The notes: a model not told the origin generated them from the sequence alone. Shown: positions 7,860 through 17,567, counted from the stretch's first letter. The stretch is 45,657 nt of DNA from Lysobacter sp. (GCA_023700985.1 JAMPXV010000002.1:1-45657); one strand, 5' to 3'. Program-made: numbers and translations.

Positions 7860-9038
7860 GTGGCGCTCGCCGGCTTGTGGGTCCAGCTCTTCCTGGCCCT
7901 GGGCTGGACCGTCTACGTGATCTTCCTGCCGCAGCTCGCGGCCCAGGCCGGCATCGCGAAGGAGCTCGTGCCCTGGCTGCTGCTGGCCGACCAGGCGATC
8001 TTCGCCGCGATGGACTGGACGCTGGGCACGATGGCCGACCGCGTCGCCGGCGCCATGCGGCGCCTCGCGAACGCGATCGCGCTCGTCACGCTCGTTTCCT
8101 GCGGGTCGTTCCTCGTGCTGCCGCTCGTGGCGCCGGCCGGCTCCCCGGCGCTGTTCGTCGCCGTCACCGTCCTGTGGTCGGCCACCTCGTCGGCGCTTCG
8201 CGCGCCGCCGCTGGTGCTCATCGGGCGCCACGTGCCCGGGCCGTCGCAGCCCTGGGCGGCCGCGCTCTTCATGCTGGGGATGGGAATCGCGGGGGCGATC
8301 GCGCCCTACCTCACGGTGGCGCTCCGCGGCGCCGACCCGCGCCTGCCTTTCGCGCTTTCGGCGGTGGCGCTGGCGGTCGCCGCGATCGCCATGACGCGCG
8401 CCATCGGCGCCAACCCGCAGCCGGCCGTGGCCGCACCGGCGGCCGCAAGCCCCCTGCACGGGCGCCCGGTGGCGATGTTCCTCTTCGCCGTGGCGCTGCT
8501 GGGGCTGGGCTTCCAGGTGCACTTCGCGCTCAACTCGGCGCCGGGCTACCTGCGCTTCGCGAAGCCCGGTGACCTGCAGTACCTGATGCCGGTGTTCTGG
8601 GTCGGCTTCAACCTGCTGATCCTTCCGGCCGCGCTCCTCACGAAACGCTACGGAGGGCTCGCCATGATGGCCGTCGGCGCTGCCGCCGGGGGCCTGGCCG
8701 CCGCCGTTGTCGCCAATGCCGGGTCTTTGCCGGCGCTCGTGGCCGCGCAGTTCCTCGCCGGTGGCGCGTGGGGCTGCGTGATGATGAGCGCGCTTTCCGC
8801 TGCGCTGGCCATGGGCCGCACGGGGCGCGAAGGCTTCGTCTCGGGCGCCCTGTGGTCGCTGCTGGCACTCGCCACGTTCACGCGCATCGCGCTGGTGATC
8901 GGCCAGGTGCCGCAGCAGGCGGCGTGGAAGCCACTCCTCGCGTGGGCGCCGGGCGCGATGTGGCTGACGGCAGGGCTGCTGCTCGTGGCTGCGGCTACTG
9001 CTTCGCGAAAAGCCGGGAAGGATCCTCGAACGCCTTGA
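7860..9038 (+). CDS. MFS-type membrane transporter
   Basis: A 392-residue protein with about 11-12 hydrophobic helices, typical of the major facilitator superfamily. The loop after helix 2 reads [13 protein letters not shown], resembling the MFS 'G.laDr.Grr' motif. Substrate cannot be inferred. It begins with GTG only 1 bp after the metW stop, so it is probably read from the metX promoter and may serve methionine-related export or uptake, but that is guesswork. Its last 44 bp (8995-9038) overlap the 3' end of the VOC gene on the other strand. Confidence 0.8.
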   Translation: MALAGLWVQLFLALGWTVYVIFLPQLAAQAGIAKELVPWLLLADQAIFAAMDWTLGTMADRVAGAMRRLANAIALVTLVSCGSFLVLPLVAPAGSPALFVAVTVLWSATSSALRAPPLVLIGRHVPGPSQPWAAALFMLGMGIAGAIAPYLTVALRGADPRLPFALSAVALAVAAIAMTRAIGANPQPAVAAPAAASPLHGRPVAMFLFAVALLGLGFQVHFALNSAPGYLRFAKPGDLQYLMPVFWVGFNLLILPAALLTKRYGGLAMMAVGAAAGGLAAAVVANAGSLPALVAAQFLAGGAWGCVMMSALSAALAMGRTGREGFVSGALWSLLALATFTRIALVIGQVPQQAAWKPLLAWAPGAMWLTAGLLLVAAATASRKAGKDPRTP

Positions 9039-9417
9039 ACTCCAGGGCGTTGCCCGAGGGGTCGAGGAAGAACATCGTCGCCTGCTCGCCCGGCAGCCCC
9101 TGGAAGCGGATGTGCGGCTCGATCACGAACCTGGTGCCGGCGGCCTTGAGGCGGTCGGCCATCGCCTTCCATTCGGCCATGGGCAGCACGAGGCCGAAGT
9201 GGCGCACGGGCACGTTGTCTCCGTCCACCGCGCTCGTGTTGCGGTGGCCGGCTTCCTCGGGCGACAGGTGCGCCACGATCTGGTGGCCGTGGAAGTCGAA
9301 GTCGATCCAGTCGGGGCTGCTTCTCCCCTCGGGGCAGCCGAGCAGGCCGCCGTAGAACTTGCGCGCCTCCTCGAGGTCGCGGACGGGAAAGGCGAGGTGG
9401 AACGGGGGCATCGTCAT
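8995..9417 (-). CDS. VOC (glyoxalase/dioxygenase superfamily) protein
   Basis: A 140-residue single-domain VOC protein. The first half starts [20 protein letters not shown], with a likely metal-binding H in FHLAFPV. Then come [16 protein letters not shown] and the final [14 protein letters not shown], a family hallmark carrying a metal-binding Glu. Such proteins are small metalloenzymes (dioxygenase-like, glyoxalase-like or resistance proteins); the substrate is unknown. The same frame stays open upstream through a 13-bp tandem repeat, but that part translates into low-complexity sequence, so I start at the ATG at 9417 (a second ATG is at 9411). The gene converges with, and overlaps by 44 bp, the MFS gene. 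Confidence 0.85.
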   Translation of the reverse strand: MTMPPFHLAFPVRDLEEARKFYGGLLGCPEGRSSPDWIDFDFHGHQIVAHLSPEEAGHRNTSAVDGDNVPVRHFGLVLPMAEWKAMADRLKAAGTRFVIEPHIRFQGLPGEQATMFFLDPSGNALEFKAFEDPSRLFAKQ

Positions 9418-9431
9418 GGGGACAGGTCTCG

Positions 9432-9507
9432 GGGACGGTTCTGTGGGACGGTTCTGTAGACCGGTTCCGTAGACCGGTTCTGCGGGACGGTTCCGCGGAA
9501 CCGTCCC
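9432..9507. repeat. 13-bp tandem repeat ending in a perfect palindrome
   Basis: Five consecutive 13-bp units occupy 9432-9496: GGGACGGTTCTGT twice, AGACCGGTTCCGT, AGACCGGTTCTGC and GGGACGGTTCCGC. The last unit forms a perfect 24-bp palindrome at 9484-9507 (GGGACGGTTCCG and its reverse complement). The unit is the same module, GGGACGGTTCT, found in the arms of the palindrome at 1729-1940. It fills the gap between the VOC start and the stop of the AmpG-like gene, both on minus, so it lies in the leader of the VOC gene. Confidence 0.9.
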
Positions 9508-9517
9508 GGCAGGCATT

Positions 9518-10780
9518 CTAGCCGAGGGCCTTGAGGGTTTCGCGCTTCCACCAGAGCAGGAGCAGGCCGGGGAGGGCGACGAGGAAGGTGAGGAAGAAGA
9601 ACACCGTCCACGAAAGGCCAAGCAGCTTCGGGTCCGTGGCGTAGCCGGCGGCGGGGCCGACGTAGACGCGCCCGATGGCCGCGAGCGCCGACAGCAGCGC
9701 GTACTGAGTGGCGGTGAAGCGCCGGTCGCACAGGGCCATGAGGAGGGCCACGAACGCCGCCGTGCCCATGCCGCCGCACAGGTTCTCGAAGCCCACGGCG
9801 AAGATCATCAGCGGCCAGCTCTTGCCGGCGGCGGCGAGCGCCATGAACGCGAGGTTGGAGACCGCCTGCAGGATGCCGAAGGCCATGAGCGCGCGGTACA
9901 GGCCCAGGCGCACCATGAGCGCGCCGCCGAAGAGCGCGCCGAAGATCGTCGCCGCGAGGCCCATGCCCTTGTTCACGTAGCCCACGTCGTCCAGCGAGAA
10001 CGCCACGCCGCGCAGCAGGAACGCCGTGGTGAGCGACCCCGCGAAGGCATCCCCCAGCTTGTACAGGATGATGAGCGCAAGAAGCACCCAGGCGCCGGGC
10101 CGCGAGAAGAACTCCCGCATCGGCGCCCAAACGGCCTCGTCCAGCGTGCGCGGATGTTGCACGGCCGTCTCGGGTTCCGGCCCCCAGAGCGTGGCGAGCG
10201 CCCCCAGCCCCATGAGCGCGGCCATGACGAGGTAGGTGTTCTGCCAGCCCAGCGCCGGGATGAATCCCGACCCGGCCACCAGCACGAGGGCCGCCGCGCC
10301 GGAAGTGAGCATCGCGACGCGGTAACCGACCACGGTGAAGGCCGCCGCGAGCCCGCGCTGCTCGGGCTTCGCGACGTCCGTCCGGTAGGCGTCGAACACG
10401 ATGTCCTGCGAGGCGGAGGTGAACGCGACCAGCACGGCCAGCAGCGCGAGCCAGGCGAGATCCCCCCTGGGGGAAGCGAAGGCCATCGCCGCGATGAGCC
10501 CCGCGAGCGCGAGCTGGGTAAGCAGGAGCCACCCGCGCCTCCTGCCGAGGAACGGCGGCACGAAGCGGTCCATCACCGGGGCCCACAGGAACTTCCACGT
10601 GTAGGGCAGCCCCACGAGCGTGAAGATGCCGATGGTGGAGAGGTCGACGCCCTCGACCGTCATCCACGCCTGCAGGGTCCCGCCCGTGAGCGCGAGGGGG
10701 AGGCCCGAGGAAAAGCCGAGGAGGAGGATGACCGCGAGGCGGCGGTCGCGAAAGACGGCGGAGTAGTCGTGGGGCGCCAA
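9518..10780 (-). CDS. ampG: AmpG-like muropeptide MFS permease
   Basis: A 420-residue MFS protein with about 12-14 hydrophobic helices. The start region [20 protein letters not shown] and then [32 protein letters not shown] and [14 protein letters not shown] are typical of AmpG, which imports GlcNAc-anhydroMurNAc muropeptides for cell-wall recycling. The start appears to be TTG at 10780 ([12 protein letters not shown]); no better in-frame ATG lies upstream and the next in-frame Met is deep in the conserved part. No ampC or ampR is nearby. The gene is divergent from msrB across about 138 bp in which I see no clear site. Confidence 0.85.
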   Translation of the reverse strand: MAPHDYSAVFRDRRLAVILLLGFSSGLPLALTGGTLQAWMTVEGVDLSTIGIFTLVGLPYTWKFLWAPVMDRFVPPFLGRRRGWLLLTQLALAGLIAAMAFASPRGDLAWLALLAVLVAFTSASQDIVFDAYRTDVAKPEQRGLAAAFTVVGYRVAMLTSGAAALVLVAGSGFIPALGWQNTYLVMAALMGLGALATLWGPEPETAVQHPRTLDEAVWAPMREFFSRPGAWVLLALIILYKLGDAFAGSLTTAFLLRGVAFSLDDVGYVNKGMGLAATIFGALFGGALMVRLGLYRALMAFGILQAVSNLAFMALAAAGKSWPLMIFAVGFENLCGGMGTAAFVALLMALCDRRFTATQYALLSALAAIGRVYVGPAAGYATDPKLLGLSWTVFFFLTFLVALPGLLLLWWKRETLKALG

Positions 10781-10918
10781 GGTGCGCAGAGGATACCGGA
10801 AGCGGCCGCCCCCGAATCGACGGCGCCGGCCCCCAGGCCGTTCGCTCGCCCCGTGTCCGGCGCGCCGAAGGCCCTAGAATGCAGCCTTCGCCCCCCGGCA
10901 AGCCACCGAAAACCCGCC

Positions 10919-11311
10919 ATGGCCAAGCTGATCAAGACCTTCGACGAATGGAAGCAGCAGCTCACCCCGCTGCAGTTCGAGGTGACGCGCCGCGCCGCCA
11001 CCGAGCGCCCCTTCACGGGCGAGTACGAGAGCCACTGGACGGCCGGCACCTACAGCTGCGTGTGCTGCGGGCAGGACCTCTTCGTCTCCGACACGAAGTT
11101 CGACGCCGGCTGCGGCTGGCCCTCGTTCTTCCAGCCCGTGGCGCCGGGCGCCGTGGAAGAGCGCCGCGACACGAGCCTCGGCATGACGAGGACCGAGGTG
11201 GTGTGCGCGAACTGCGACGCCCACCTCGGCCACGTGTTCGACGACGGGCCGAAGCCCACGGGACTTCGCTACTGCATGAACAGCGCGTCGCTCAGGTTCC
11301 GGCCGGCGTGA
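10919..11311 (+). CDS. msrB: Peptide-methionine (R)-S-oxide reductase MsrB
   Basis: A 130-residue single-domain MsrB that reduces methionine-R-sulfoxide in proteins. The structural zinc cysteines are present as CVCC (in [12 protein letters not shown]) and CANC (in [14 protein letters not shown]). The catalytic cysteine lies in [13 protein letters not shown], and the core WPSFFQP is intact. The ATG at 10919 starts [17 protein letters not shown]; the frame is open far upstream, but that part is low-complexity and antisense to ampG. The 3' end overlaps the minus-strand HTH-like gene by 20 bp. Confidence 0.95.
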   Translation: MAKLIKTFDEWKQQLTPLQFEVTRRAATERPFTGEYESHWTAGTYSCVCCGQDLFVSDTKFDAGCGWPSFFQPVAPGAVEERRDTSLGMTRTEVVCANCDAHLGHVFDDGPKPTGLRYCMNSASLRFRPA

Positions 11312-11675
11312 CGGGGCCGGGGTAGCGCGCCTCGCCCGAGGGCGGGAGCTTGCCGAGCTTCTCGAGGCGCAGGCGGATGGAGCCCTGGGTGCGCGCGTGC
11401 TTGCGCGCCATGTCCGGGATGGCGATACCCGTGTCGAAGGCATCCGCGATGGCGCGGTCCTCGCCCTCGCTCCAGGGCTTGCCGAAGTTGGCGGGCAGGC
11501 GCTCGCGGCGCCTTTCCTTCTCCACCTCGCGCTGCATGAGGTCGATGGCCGAGAAGAGGGCGCGCAGCGCGCGCGGCTCGGCATAGGGGCTGTCCTGCGG
11601 GTACTGCTCGCCGGTGACGGGGTTCACGCCGTCCGCCAGCGCTTTCACGATGGGCAATGCGGATTCGAGATGCAT
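11292..11675 (-). CDS. Conserved small protein with a C-terminal HTH-like segment
   Basis: A 127-residue protein starting [19 protein letters not shown]. The first half contains [19 protein letters not shown], and the second half (about 75-112) reads [16 protein letters not shown] and then [20 protein letters not shown]. The latter looks like a SANT/GcrA-style helix-turn-helix: Trp, acidic helix, then a 'A..H.R..GSIR.RL..LG' recognition helix. I do not recognise a named family and give no function; DNA binding is only an inference. It converges with msrB (20-bp overlap) and is followed upstream by the ABC-F gene on the same strand, with 58 bp between the genes. Confidence 0.75.
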   Translation of the reverse strand: MHLESALPIVKALADGVNPVTGEQYPQDSPYAEPRALRALFSAIDLMQREVEKERRRERLPANFGKPWSEGEDRAIADAFDTGIAIPDMARKHARTQGSIRLRLEKLGKLPPSGEARYPGPVTPAGT

Positions 11676-11733
11676 GGGGCCTCCGGTAGGTTGAGGCCGC
11701 GTCGACGTGCGCGGCCCGCTATCCGGACAACGA

Positions 11734-13644
11734 TCATTCGCGCACGCGGTTGACCTCGGCCTCCATCGCCGCGCTGGCCCACAGCCAGTCTTCCTCGAGC
11801 TTCGCGATCCGGGCGGCCAGCTCGCCGTGGCGCCTCGAGCGATCCGCCAGCTCCTCGCGCATCGCCTCGTCGTAGGCTTCGGTGGAGCCCAGCCACGCGT
11901 CGAGCGCCTCCTTTTCGGGCTGGAGCTTCGCGAGCTCCCTCTCGATGGCCTGGATCTGCTTCTCGAAGGGCTTCTTCGCGTCCGCGAGCTTCTGGCGCGA
12001 CGCGGCCTGCGAGCGCTTCTGCGCCTTGCGGCCGGCGCCCGTGCCGGTCGCTTCCGGCTTCGCGCCGCGCACGCGATACTGCCGCGACCATTCGCGGTAG
12101 TCGTCGAGGTTTCCATCGAAGGCCGCGACCTTCCCGTCGGCCACGAGCCACCACTGGTCGGTCGTCGCTTCCAGCAAGTGGCGGTCGTGCGCCACCACGA
12201 TCAGCGTGCCCTCGAAATCCTGGAGTGCCTGCGCAAGGGACTCCCGCATCTCGATGTCGAGGTGGTTGGTGGGCTCGTCCAGCACGAGCAGGTTCGGCCG
12301 CTCCCACACGATGAGGGCGAGCGCGAGCCTCGCCTTCTCGCCGCCGGAGAAGTCGGCCACGCGCTGGAAGACCTGGTCGCCGCGGAAGTCGAAGCCGCCC
12401 AGGAAACCGCGCAGCTCCTGCTCGCGCACGCCCGGGGCGATCCGCGCCAGGTGCCACATCGCGCTCTCCTCGAGCCGCAGCTTCTCCACCTGGTGCTGCG
12501 CGAAGTAGCCGATGCGCAGGTCCGGCGAACGGATGATCGTTCCGCTCACGGGCGGCAGGTCGCCCACGATCGTCTTGAGGAGCGTGGACTTGCCCGCGCC
12601 GTTGGGGCCGAGGAGCCCGATGGCCTCGCCGAAGTACACGCTCCATTCGATGTCCGACACGACCGCCTTGCCGCCATAGCCCACGCTCGCTTCGGCGACC
12701 CGGAAGAGGAGCCTGGGCTTCACGGGCGGCTCGCGGAAGGCGAAGGTGAACGGCGAGTCGACGTGGGCGGCCGCGATCACCTCCAGCTTCTCCAGCGCCT
12801 TGATGCGGCTCTGCGCCTGGCGGGCCTTCGTGGCCTTGGCGCGGAAGCGGTCGATGAAGGCCTGCAGGTGCGCCATGGTGCGCTGCTGGGTCTCGTAGGC
12901 CGACTGCTGCTGTGCGAGGCGCTCGGCGCGCTGGCGCTCGAAGGCGGAATAGTTCCCGGCATAGGTCGTGAGCTTCTGGGCGTCCACGTGCACGATCGCG
13001 CCCACGACGGAATCGAGGAACTCGCGGTCGTGGGTGATGAGGAGGAGCGCGCCCGGGTAGGCCTTCAGCCAGTCCTCGAGCCACATCACCGCGTCGAGGT
13101 CGAGGTGGTTGGTGGGCTCGTCGAGGAGCAGGAGGTCGGAGCGGCACATGAGCGCGCGCGCGAGGTTCAGGCGCATGCGCCAGCCGCCGGAGAAGGAGGC
13201 CACCGGGCTCGCCTCGGCCTCGGACGAGAAGCCCAGGCCGGACATCAGCGCCTGCGCGCGCGACTTCGCGGCGTAGCCGCCGATCTCGTCGTAGCGCGCG
13301 TGCAGCATCGCGGCGCGCTCGCCCTCCTCGTGCGCCTGCTCCGCCTCGCGGATGGACGCCTCCACCTCGCGCAGCTCCGCGTCGCCGTCCATCACGAAGT
13401 CGAGCGCGGCGCGGTCGGTGTCGCGCAGCTCCTGCGCGACGTGCGAGAGCACCCAGCGCGCCGGCAGCTCCATCTCGCCCGCGTCCTGGTGCAGCTCCCC
13501 GAGGATGAGCGCGAAGAGGCTCGACTTGCCGGCCCCGTTGGGGCCGACCAGGCCGACGCGGTGGCCGGGGAAGACCGTCAGGGAGGCGTCCTTCAGCAGG
13601 ACGCGCGCGCCGCGGGCGAGGGTGATGCCGGAAAGTTTCAGCAT
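11734..13644 (-). CDS. yheS: ABC-F family ATP-binding protein (YheS/Uup-like)
   Basis: A 636-residue soluble protein with two ABC domains and no membrane segments. Walker A motifs are GLVGPNGAGKSSLF (about residues 32-45) and LLGPNGAGKSTLLK in the second domain, with signature motifs SGGWRMRLNLARAL and SGGEKARLALALI. Both domains keep LLLDEPTNHLD-type Walker B motifs. A linker with FIDRFRAKATKARQAQSR and a C-terminal coiled coil complete the ABC-F plan. ABC-F proteins act on the ribosome. The ATG at 13644 (MLKLSGITLARGARVLLK) fits the family; the frame is open upstream only through the REP repeat. Confidence 0.92.
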   Translation of the reverse strand: MLKLSGITLARGARVLLKDASLTVFPGHRVGLVGPNGAGKSSLFALILGELHQDAGEMELPARWVLSHVAQELRDTDRAALDFVMDGDAELREVEASIREAEQAHEEGERAAMLHARYDEIGGYAAKSRAQALMSGLGFSSEAEASPVASFSGGWRMRLNLARALMCRSDLLLLDEPTNHLDLDAVMWLEDWLKAYPGALLLITHDREFLDSVVGAIVHVDAQKLTTYAGNYSAFERQRAERLAQQQSAYETQQRTMAHLQAFIDRFRAKATKARQAQSRIKALEKLEVIAAAHVDSPFTFAFREPPVKPRLLFRVAEASVGYGGKAVVSDIEWSVYFGEAIGLLGPNGAGKSTLLKTIVGDLPPVSGTIIRSPDLRIGYFAQHQVEKLRLEESAMWHLARIAPGVREQELRGFLGGFDFRGDQVFQRVADFSGGEKARLALALIVWERPNLLVLDEPTNHLDIEMRESLAQALQDFEGTLIVVAHDRHLLEATTDQWWLVADGKVAAFDGNLDDYREWSRQYRVRGAKPEATGTGAGRKAQKRSQAASRQKLADAKKPFEKQIQAIERELAKLQPEKEALDAWLGSTEAYDEAMREELADRSRRHGELAARIAKLEEDWLWASAAMEAEVNRVRE

Positions 13645-13666
13645 TTCATCCGCCCTTGCCGTGATG

Positions 13667-13777
13667 GTCGTTCCCGCGACGACCGTCATTCCCGCGACGA
13701 CCGTCATTCCCGCGAAGGCGGGAATCCAGCAAAAGCCTGCACGGCCGCGGCTGGATTCCCGCCTTCGCGGGAATGAC
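13667..13777. repeat. REP-like cluster (GTCATTCCCGCGAAGGCGGGAATCC type)
   Basis: Two tandem 18-bp units (13667-13684 and 13685-13702; GTCATTCCCGCGACGACC type) lead into a 28-bp perfect inverted repeat (13703-13730 with 13750-13777), spacer 19 bp. The core, ATTCCCGCGAAGGCGGGAAT, is a palindrome dispersed widely in proteobacterial genomes. It lies between the start of the ABC-F gene and the stop of xth, both on minus, and fills most of that 165-bp gap. Confidence 0.92.
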
Positions 13778-13809
13778 GATTGCGGGGGTGAGCGTTTCGG
13801 AAATGACCG

Positions 13810-14583
13810 TCAAAGGGAGCAGTCGTAGTCGATGGTGAGGGGCGCGTGGTCCGAGAAGCTCCGCTCGGTGTAGATGCGCGCCTTCGTCGCGGTGCCCGCG
13901 ATCCCGGGCGTGGCGATCTGGTAGTCGATGCGCCAGCCCACGTTCTTCTCCCGGGCGCGCCCCCGGTTGGACCACCACGTGTACTGCTCGGGCCGCGGGT
14001 CGAGCGTGCGGAACACGTCCACCCAGCCGACCCGGTCGAAGGCCTCGGTGAGCCAGGCGCGCTCCTCGGGCAGGAAGCCGGAGTTCTTCTGGTTGGATCG
14101 CCAGTTCTTCAGGTCGATCTCCTTGTGGGCGATGTTCCAGTCGCCGCACAGGACGAATTCCCGCCCCGAGGCGCGCATCTCCCGCAGCTTCGGCATGAAG
14201 CGCACCATGAAGGAGAACTTGCGCGCCTGCGCCTCCTCGCTGGAGGAACCCGAGGGAACGTAGATCGAGACCACCGAGAGGTTCCCGTAGTCGAGCTGGA
14301 GGTAGCGGCCCTGGGCGTCGATGTCCCCGATGCCCAGCCCCAGCACCGCCCGGTCGGGCTCCTTCCTCGCGTAGATCGCCACCCCGCTGTAGCCCTTCTT
14401 CTCGGCCGGGTGGAAGAAGGCGTGCAGCTTCGCCGGGGCGAGGATCTCCTTCGGCAGGTCCGACTCCTGCGCCTTGATCTCCTGGAGGCAGACGAGGTCG
14501 GCCCGCTGGCGCTTCATCCAGTCGAGGAAGCCCTTGGAGGCGGCGGAGCGGATGCCGTTGGCGTTGAGGGTGACGATGCGCAC
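13810..14583 (-). CDS. xth: Exodeoxyribonuclease III
   Basis: A 257-residue Xth/ExoA-type AP endonuclease/exonuclease III for base-excision repair. Motifs along the chain: NANGIRSAASKGF, the metal-binding Glu in LVCLQEIKAQ, KKGYSGVAIYARK, the DxN pair in CGDWNIAHKEIDL, WWSNRGRAREKNVGWRIDY, and the catalytic His in SFSDHAPLTIDYD at the very end. The start is GTG at 14583 (MRIVTLNANGIRS). Length is normal. It is divergent from pyrE across 66 bp, an arrangement common in proteobacteria. Confidence 0.95.
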   Translation of the reverse strand: MRIVTLNANGIRSAASKGFLDWMKRQRADLVCLQEIKAQESDLPKEILAPAKLHAFFHPAEKKGYSGVAIYARKEPDRAVLGLGIGDIDAQGRYLQLDYGNLSVVSIYVPSGSSSEEAQARKFSFMVRFMPKLREMRASGREFVLCGDWNIAHKEIDLKNWRSNQKNSGFLPEERAWLTEAFDRVGWVDVFRTLDPRPEQYTWWSNRGRAREKNVGWRIDYQIATPGIAGTATKARIYTERSFSDHAPLTIDYDCSL

Positions 14584-14649
14584 GGAGGGGGCTCGTTTAA
14601 CGGAGCTTAATCAGGGAAAATAGCCCGACATTCTAACGGTCCCGACCCC

Positions 14650-15312
14650 ATGGACACCGCCCGCCCCGCCGCCGGACAGGAATTCCGCCGCCAGTTCGTC
14701 GATTTCGCGATCCGGACCGGGGTGCTGCGTTTCGGGGAATTCAGGACCAAGGCCGGCCGGCTCTCCCCCTACTTCTTCAACGCCGGGCTCTTCCACGACG
14801 GCGCGAGCCTCGGGGAACTGTCCCGTTACTACGCCCAGGCCGCGCTCGCCTCGGGCATCGGCTTCGACCTCATCTTCGGGCCGGCCTACAAGGGCATCAC
14901 GCTGGCGGCCGCCACGGCCGTCGCACTGGCCCAACTCGGTCACAATGTGCCGTTTTCCTACAACCGCAAGGAAGCCAAGGACCACGGGGAAGGCGGCAGC
15001 ATCGTCGGCGCCCCACTGGCCGGCCGGGTCCTGATCATCGACGACGTGATTTCGGCCGGCACCTCGGTGCGGGAGTCGGAGGCGATGATCCGGGCCGCCG
15101 GGGCCGTCCCGGCTGGCGTGCTAATTGCTCTGGATCGGCAGGAGCGGGGGCAGGGGGCGCTGTCCGCCGCCCAGGAAGTCAGCCGGAACCACGGCATCCC
15201 CGTTACTGCCATTGCAACCCTGGACGACGTGGTCGCTACCCTCCGGGAGCGGCCCGACTTGAATGACCGCATCGCCGCGATCGAGGAGTATCGGCGGCAG
15301 TACGGGGCATGA
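14650..15312 (+). CDS. pyrE: Orotate phosphoribosyltransferase
   Basis: A 220-residue PyrE, which joins orotate to PRPP to make orotidine monophosphate in pyrimidine synthesis. The sequence [15 protein letters not shown] lies near the N-terminus. The flexible loop is [17 protein letters not shown], and the PRPP-binding motif is [18 protein letters not shown]. The ATG at 14650 gives the usual length. It is divergent from xth. A DUF4124 gene follows 70 bp downstream on the same strand. Confidence 0.96.
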   Translation: MDTARPAAGQEFRRQFVDFAIRTGVLRFGEFRTKAGRLSPYFFNAGLFHDGASLGELSRYYAQAALASGIGFDLIFGPAYKGITLAAATAVALAQLGHNVPFSYNRKEAKDHGEGGSIVGAPLAGRVLIIDDVISAGTSVRESEAMIRAAGAVPAGVLIALDRQERGQGALSAAQEVSRNHGIPVTAIATLDDVVATLRERPDLNDRIAAIEEYRRQYGA

Positions 15313-15382
15313 CCCCATAACAGGCTTGGTGGAGCACGGGCGCGCCAGACGCCCGGCCCGGGCGCGAAAGAGGTGCTAAGGA

Positions 15383-16126
15383 GTGAAGACGAAGATCCTG
15401 CTGATCCTGGCGATGTTCGCCGCCCCCGCGGCGCACGCGGCCTTCAAGTGCAAGGACGAGAAGGGCGTCACCCACGTCGGCGACACCCCGCCCGCGGCGT
15501 GCGCGAACGTGGTGATGTACGAGGTCTCCCGCTCCGGAACGGTGCTTCGCAAGATCGACCCCACGCCCACCGGCGACGAGATCAAGGCGCGGATGGAGGA
15601 GAAGGCGCGCGCCGAGGAGGCCGCCAAGGCCGCCGCCGAGCAGCGCCGCAAGGACCGCGCGCTGCTGGCGACCTACAGCTCGGAGAAGGACATCGACACC
15701 TCGCGCGACATCAACCTCAAGCCGATCGAGGGCCGCCTCAATAGCGCGAAGGACCGCATCGTGGTGGTGGACAAGCGCATCAAGGAGCTCGAGACGGAAC
15801 TGGAGTTCTACCAGGCCGGCAAGAGCGGCAAGAGCGGCAAGGTTTCCAAGCCCCCGCCGCAGCTCCAGGCCGACTACGACCGCGCCAAGGCCGAGCGGGT
15901 TTCCCTGGACAAGTCCCTCGTCGACTACGACAAGGAGATGCAGGAGGTCCGCGCCCGCTACGAGACCGACAAGGTGCGCTGGGCCGAGCTCAAGCAGATG
16001 CACCGCGAGGGCAAGCTCGACCTGCGCGACCCCAAGGAGATCGAGGCGGCGAAGAAGTCCGCCGACCAGAAGGCGGGAACCACGGGCAACAAGAAGTACA
16101 ACATCTACATCGTGCCCGCCCGCTAG
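15383..16126 (+). CDS. Secreted DUF4124-type coiled-coil protein
   Basis: A 247-residue protein with a signal peptide (MKTKILLILAMFAAPAAHA, cut near residue 19-20). A DUF4124-like head follows at once, FKCKDEKGVTHVGDTPP, in which two cysteines (FKC and AAC) frame the short beta unit. A long charged stretch rich in K, E and A (about 70-215) predicts coiled coil, with a GKSGKSGK segment near 150. DUF4124 proteins are common, poorly characterised envelope proteins in betaproteobacteria. The start is GTG at 15383, with GAGG about ten bases upstream and AAGGA abutting. It ends 10 bp from the gatB stop, convergently. Confidence 0.8.
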   Translation: MKTKILLILAMFAAPAAHAAFKCKDEKGVTHVGDTPPAACANVVMYEVSRSGTVLRKIDPTPTGDEIKARMEEKARAEEAAKAAAEQRRKDRALLATYSSEKDIDTSRDINLKPIEGRLNSAKDRIVVVDKRIKELETELEFYQAGKSGKSGKVSKPPPQLQADYDRAKAERVSLDKSLVDYDKEMQEVRARYETDKVRWAELKQMHREGKLDLRDPKEIEAAKKSADQKAGTTGNKKYNIYIVPAR

Positions 16127-16136
16127 GGCGGGGCCT

Positions 16137-17567
16137 TCAGCCCAGCTTCCTCCTGAGGATCTCGCCCGCCTGGGCGGGGTTGGCCTTGCCCTGCGAGGCC
16201 TTCATCACCTGCCCGACCAGGGCGTTGAGCGCCTTTTCCTTGCCGGCCCGCCAGTCGTCCGCGAGCTTCGCGTTGGCGGCGAGCACCTGGTCGACGATCG
16301 CCTCGATGGCGCCGGCATCCGAGATCTGCGTGAGCCCCCGCGCCGCGATGATCGCGTCGGCCGCGCCCTCGCCGGCGGCCATGGCCTCGAAGACCTCCTT
16401 GGCGGCCTTGCCCGACACCGTGCCGTCGAGGACCCGCTTCACCAGCCCCGCGAGCGCGGCGGGCCCCACGGGGCTCGCGTCGGCCTCGGCCTCCAGGCGG
16501 TTGAGGAGCGCCGAGAGCTCCCCGAGCACCCAGTTGGCGCACGCCCGGGGCTCCCCGCCCGCGTGGCGCACCACCTCCTCGAAGTACGTCGCCAGGGCCT
16601 TGGAGGCGGTGAGCGTCGTCGCGTCCACGGGCGCGAGCCCGTAGGCGGCCACGAAGCGCGCCCGCATGGCCGCCGGCAGCTCGGGCATCGCGGCCCGCAC
16701 CGACTCGATCCACTCCGGGGCGATCGCGAGCGGGAGGAGATCCGGGTCCGGGAAGTAGCGGTAGTCGTGCGCGTCCTCCTTGGAGCGCATGGAACGCGTC
16801 TCGCCCTTCTGCGGGTCCCACAGCCGCGTCTCCTGGCGCACCGTGCCGCCGTCGCCGATCAGCTCGATCTGGCGGCGCGCCTCGAACTCGATCGCCTTCT
16901 CGAGGAAGCGGAAGGAGTTGAGGTTCTTGATCTCGCAGCGCGTGCCGAGCGTGGCCGACCCCGCCGGGCGCACGGAGACGTTGGCGTCGCAGCGGAAGGA
17001 GCCCTCCTGCATGTTGCCGTCGCAGATGCCGATCCAGCGCACCAGCGAGTGCAGCGCCTTCGCGTAGGCCACGGCCTCCCTGGCGCTGCGCATCTCGGGC
17101 TCGGTGACGATCTCGAGCAGCGGCGTGCCCGCGCGGTTGAGGTCGATGCCGCTCATGCCGTGGAAGTCCTCGTGCAGGCTCTTGCCCGCGTCCTCCTCGA
17201 GGTGGGCACGGGTGAGGTTCACGCGCTTCTCGCGGCCCTCCACGACGATGTCCAGGAAGCCGCCCGAGACCACGGGCAGCTCGTACTGGCTGATCTGGTA
17301 GCCCTTGGGGAGGTCCGGGTAGAAGTAGTTCTTGCGCGCGAAGACGCTGCGGGGCGCGATCCGCGCGCCGACCGCCAGGCCGAACCGGATGGCGCGCTCG
17401 ACGGCCCCCCTGTTGAGCACCGGCAGCACCCCGGGCAGCGCGATGTCGACGGCGGAAGCCTGCGAGTTGGGCGCGGCGCCGAACGCGGTCGCCGCACCCG
17501 AGAAGATCTTCGAGGCGGTGGAGAGCTGCGCGTGGGTCTCCAGACCGATGACGATTTCCCAGCCCAT
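16137..17567 (-). CDS. gatB: Asp-tRNA(Asn)/Glu-tRNA(Gln) amidotransferase subunit B
   Basis: A 476-residue GatB, the tRNA-binding and kinase subunit of GatCAB, which converts misacylated Glu-tRNA(Gln) or Asp-tRNA(Asn). Typical stretches are [20 protein letters not shown] at the start, [32 protein letters not shown] and [17 protein letters not shown]. The C-terminal YqeY-like domain ends in [10 protein letters not shown] chose ATG 17567 because family members begin close to WEIVIG. A GTG at 17585 is in frame and overlaps the gatA stop as GTGA, with a GGGGGT stretch upstream, so it is a real alternative (482 residues). Confidence 0.93.
   Translation of the reverse strand: MGWEIVIGLETHAQLSTASKIFSGAATAFGAAPNSQASAVDIALPGVLPVLNRGAVERAIRFGLAVGARIAPRSVFARKNYFYPDLPKGYQISQYELPVVSGGFLDIVVEGREKRVNLTRAHLEEDAGKSLHEDFHGMSGIDLNRAGTPLLEIVTEPEMRSAREAVAYAKALHSLVRWIGICDGNMQEGSFRCDANVSVRPAGSATLGTRCEIKNLNSFRFLEKAIEFEARRQIELIGDGGTVRQETRLWDPQKGETRSMRSKEDAHDYRYFPDPDLLPLAIAPEWIESVRAAMPELPAAMRARFVAAYGLAPVDATTLTASKALATYFEEVVRHAGGEPRACANWVLGELSALLNRLEAEADASPVGPAALAGLVKRVLDGTVSGKAAKEVFEAMAAGEGAADAIIAARGLTQISDAGAIEAIVDQVLAANAKLADDWRAGKEKALNALVGQVMKASQGKANPAQAGEILRRKLG

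Noticed and set aside
9432-9507. CRISPR array
   Set aside because: Units are only 13 bp and head to tail with no unique spacers; no cas genes.
11707-13776. Long open plus-strand frame (about 690 codons) opposite the ABC-F gene
   Set aside because: Opposite strand of two clear ABC domains with both Walker motifs; composition is that of an antisense GC-rich frame.
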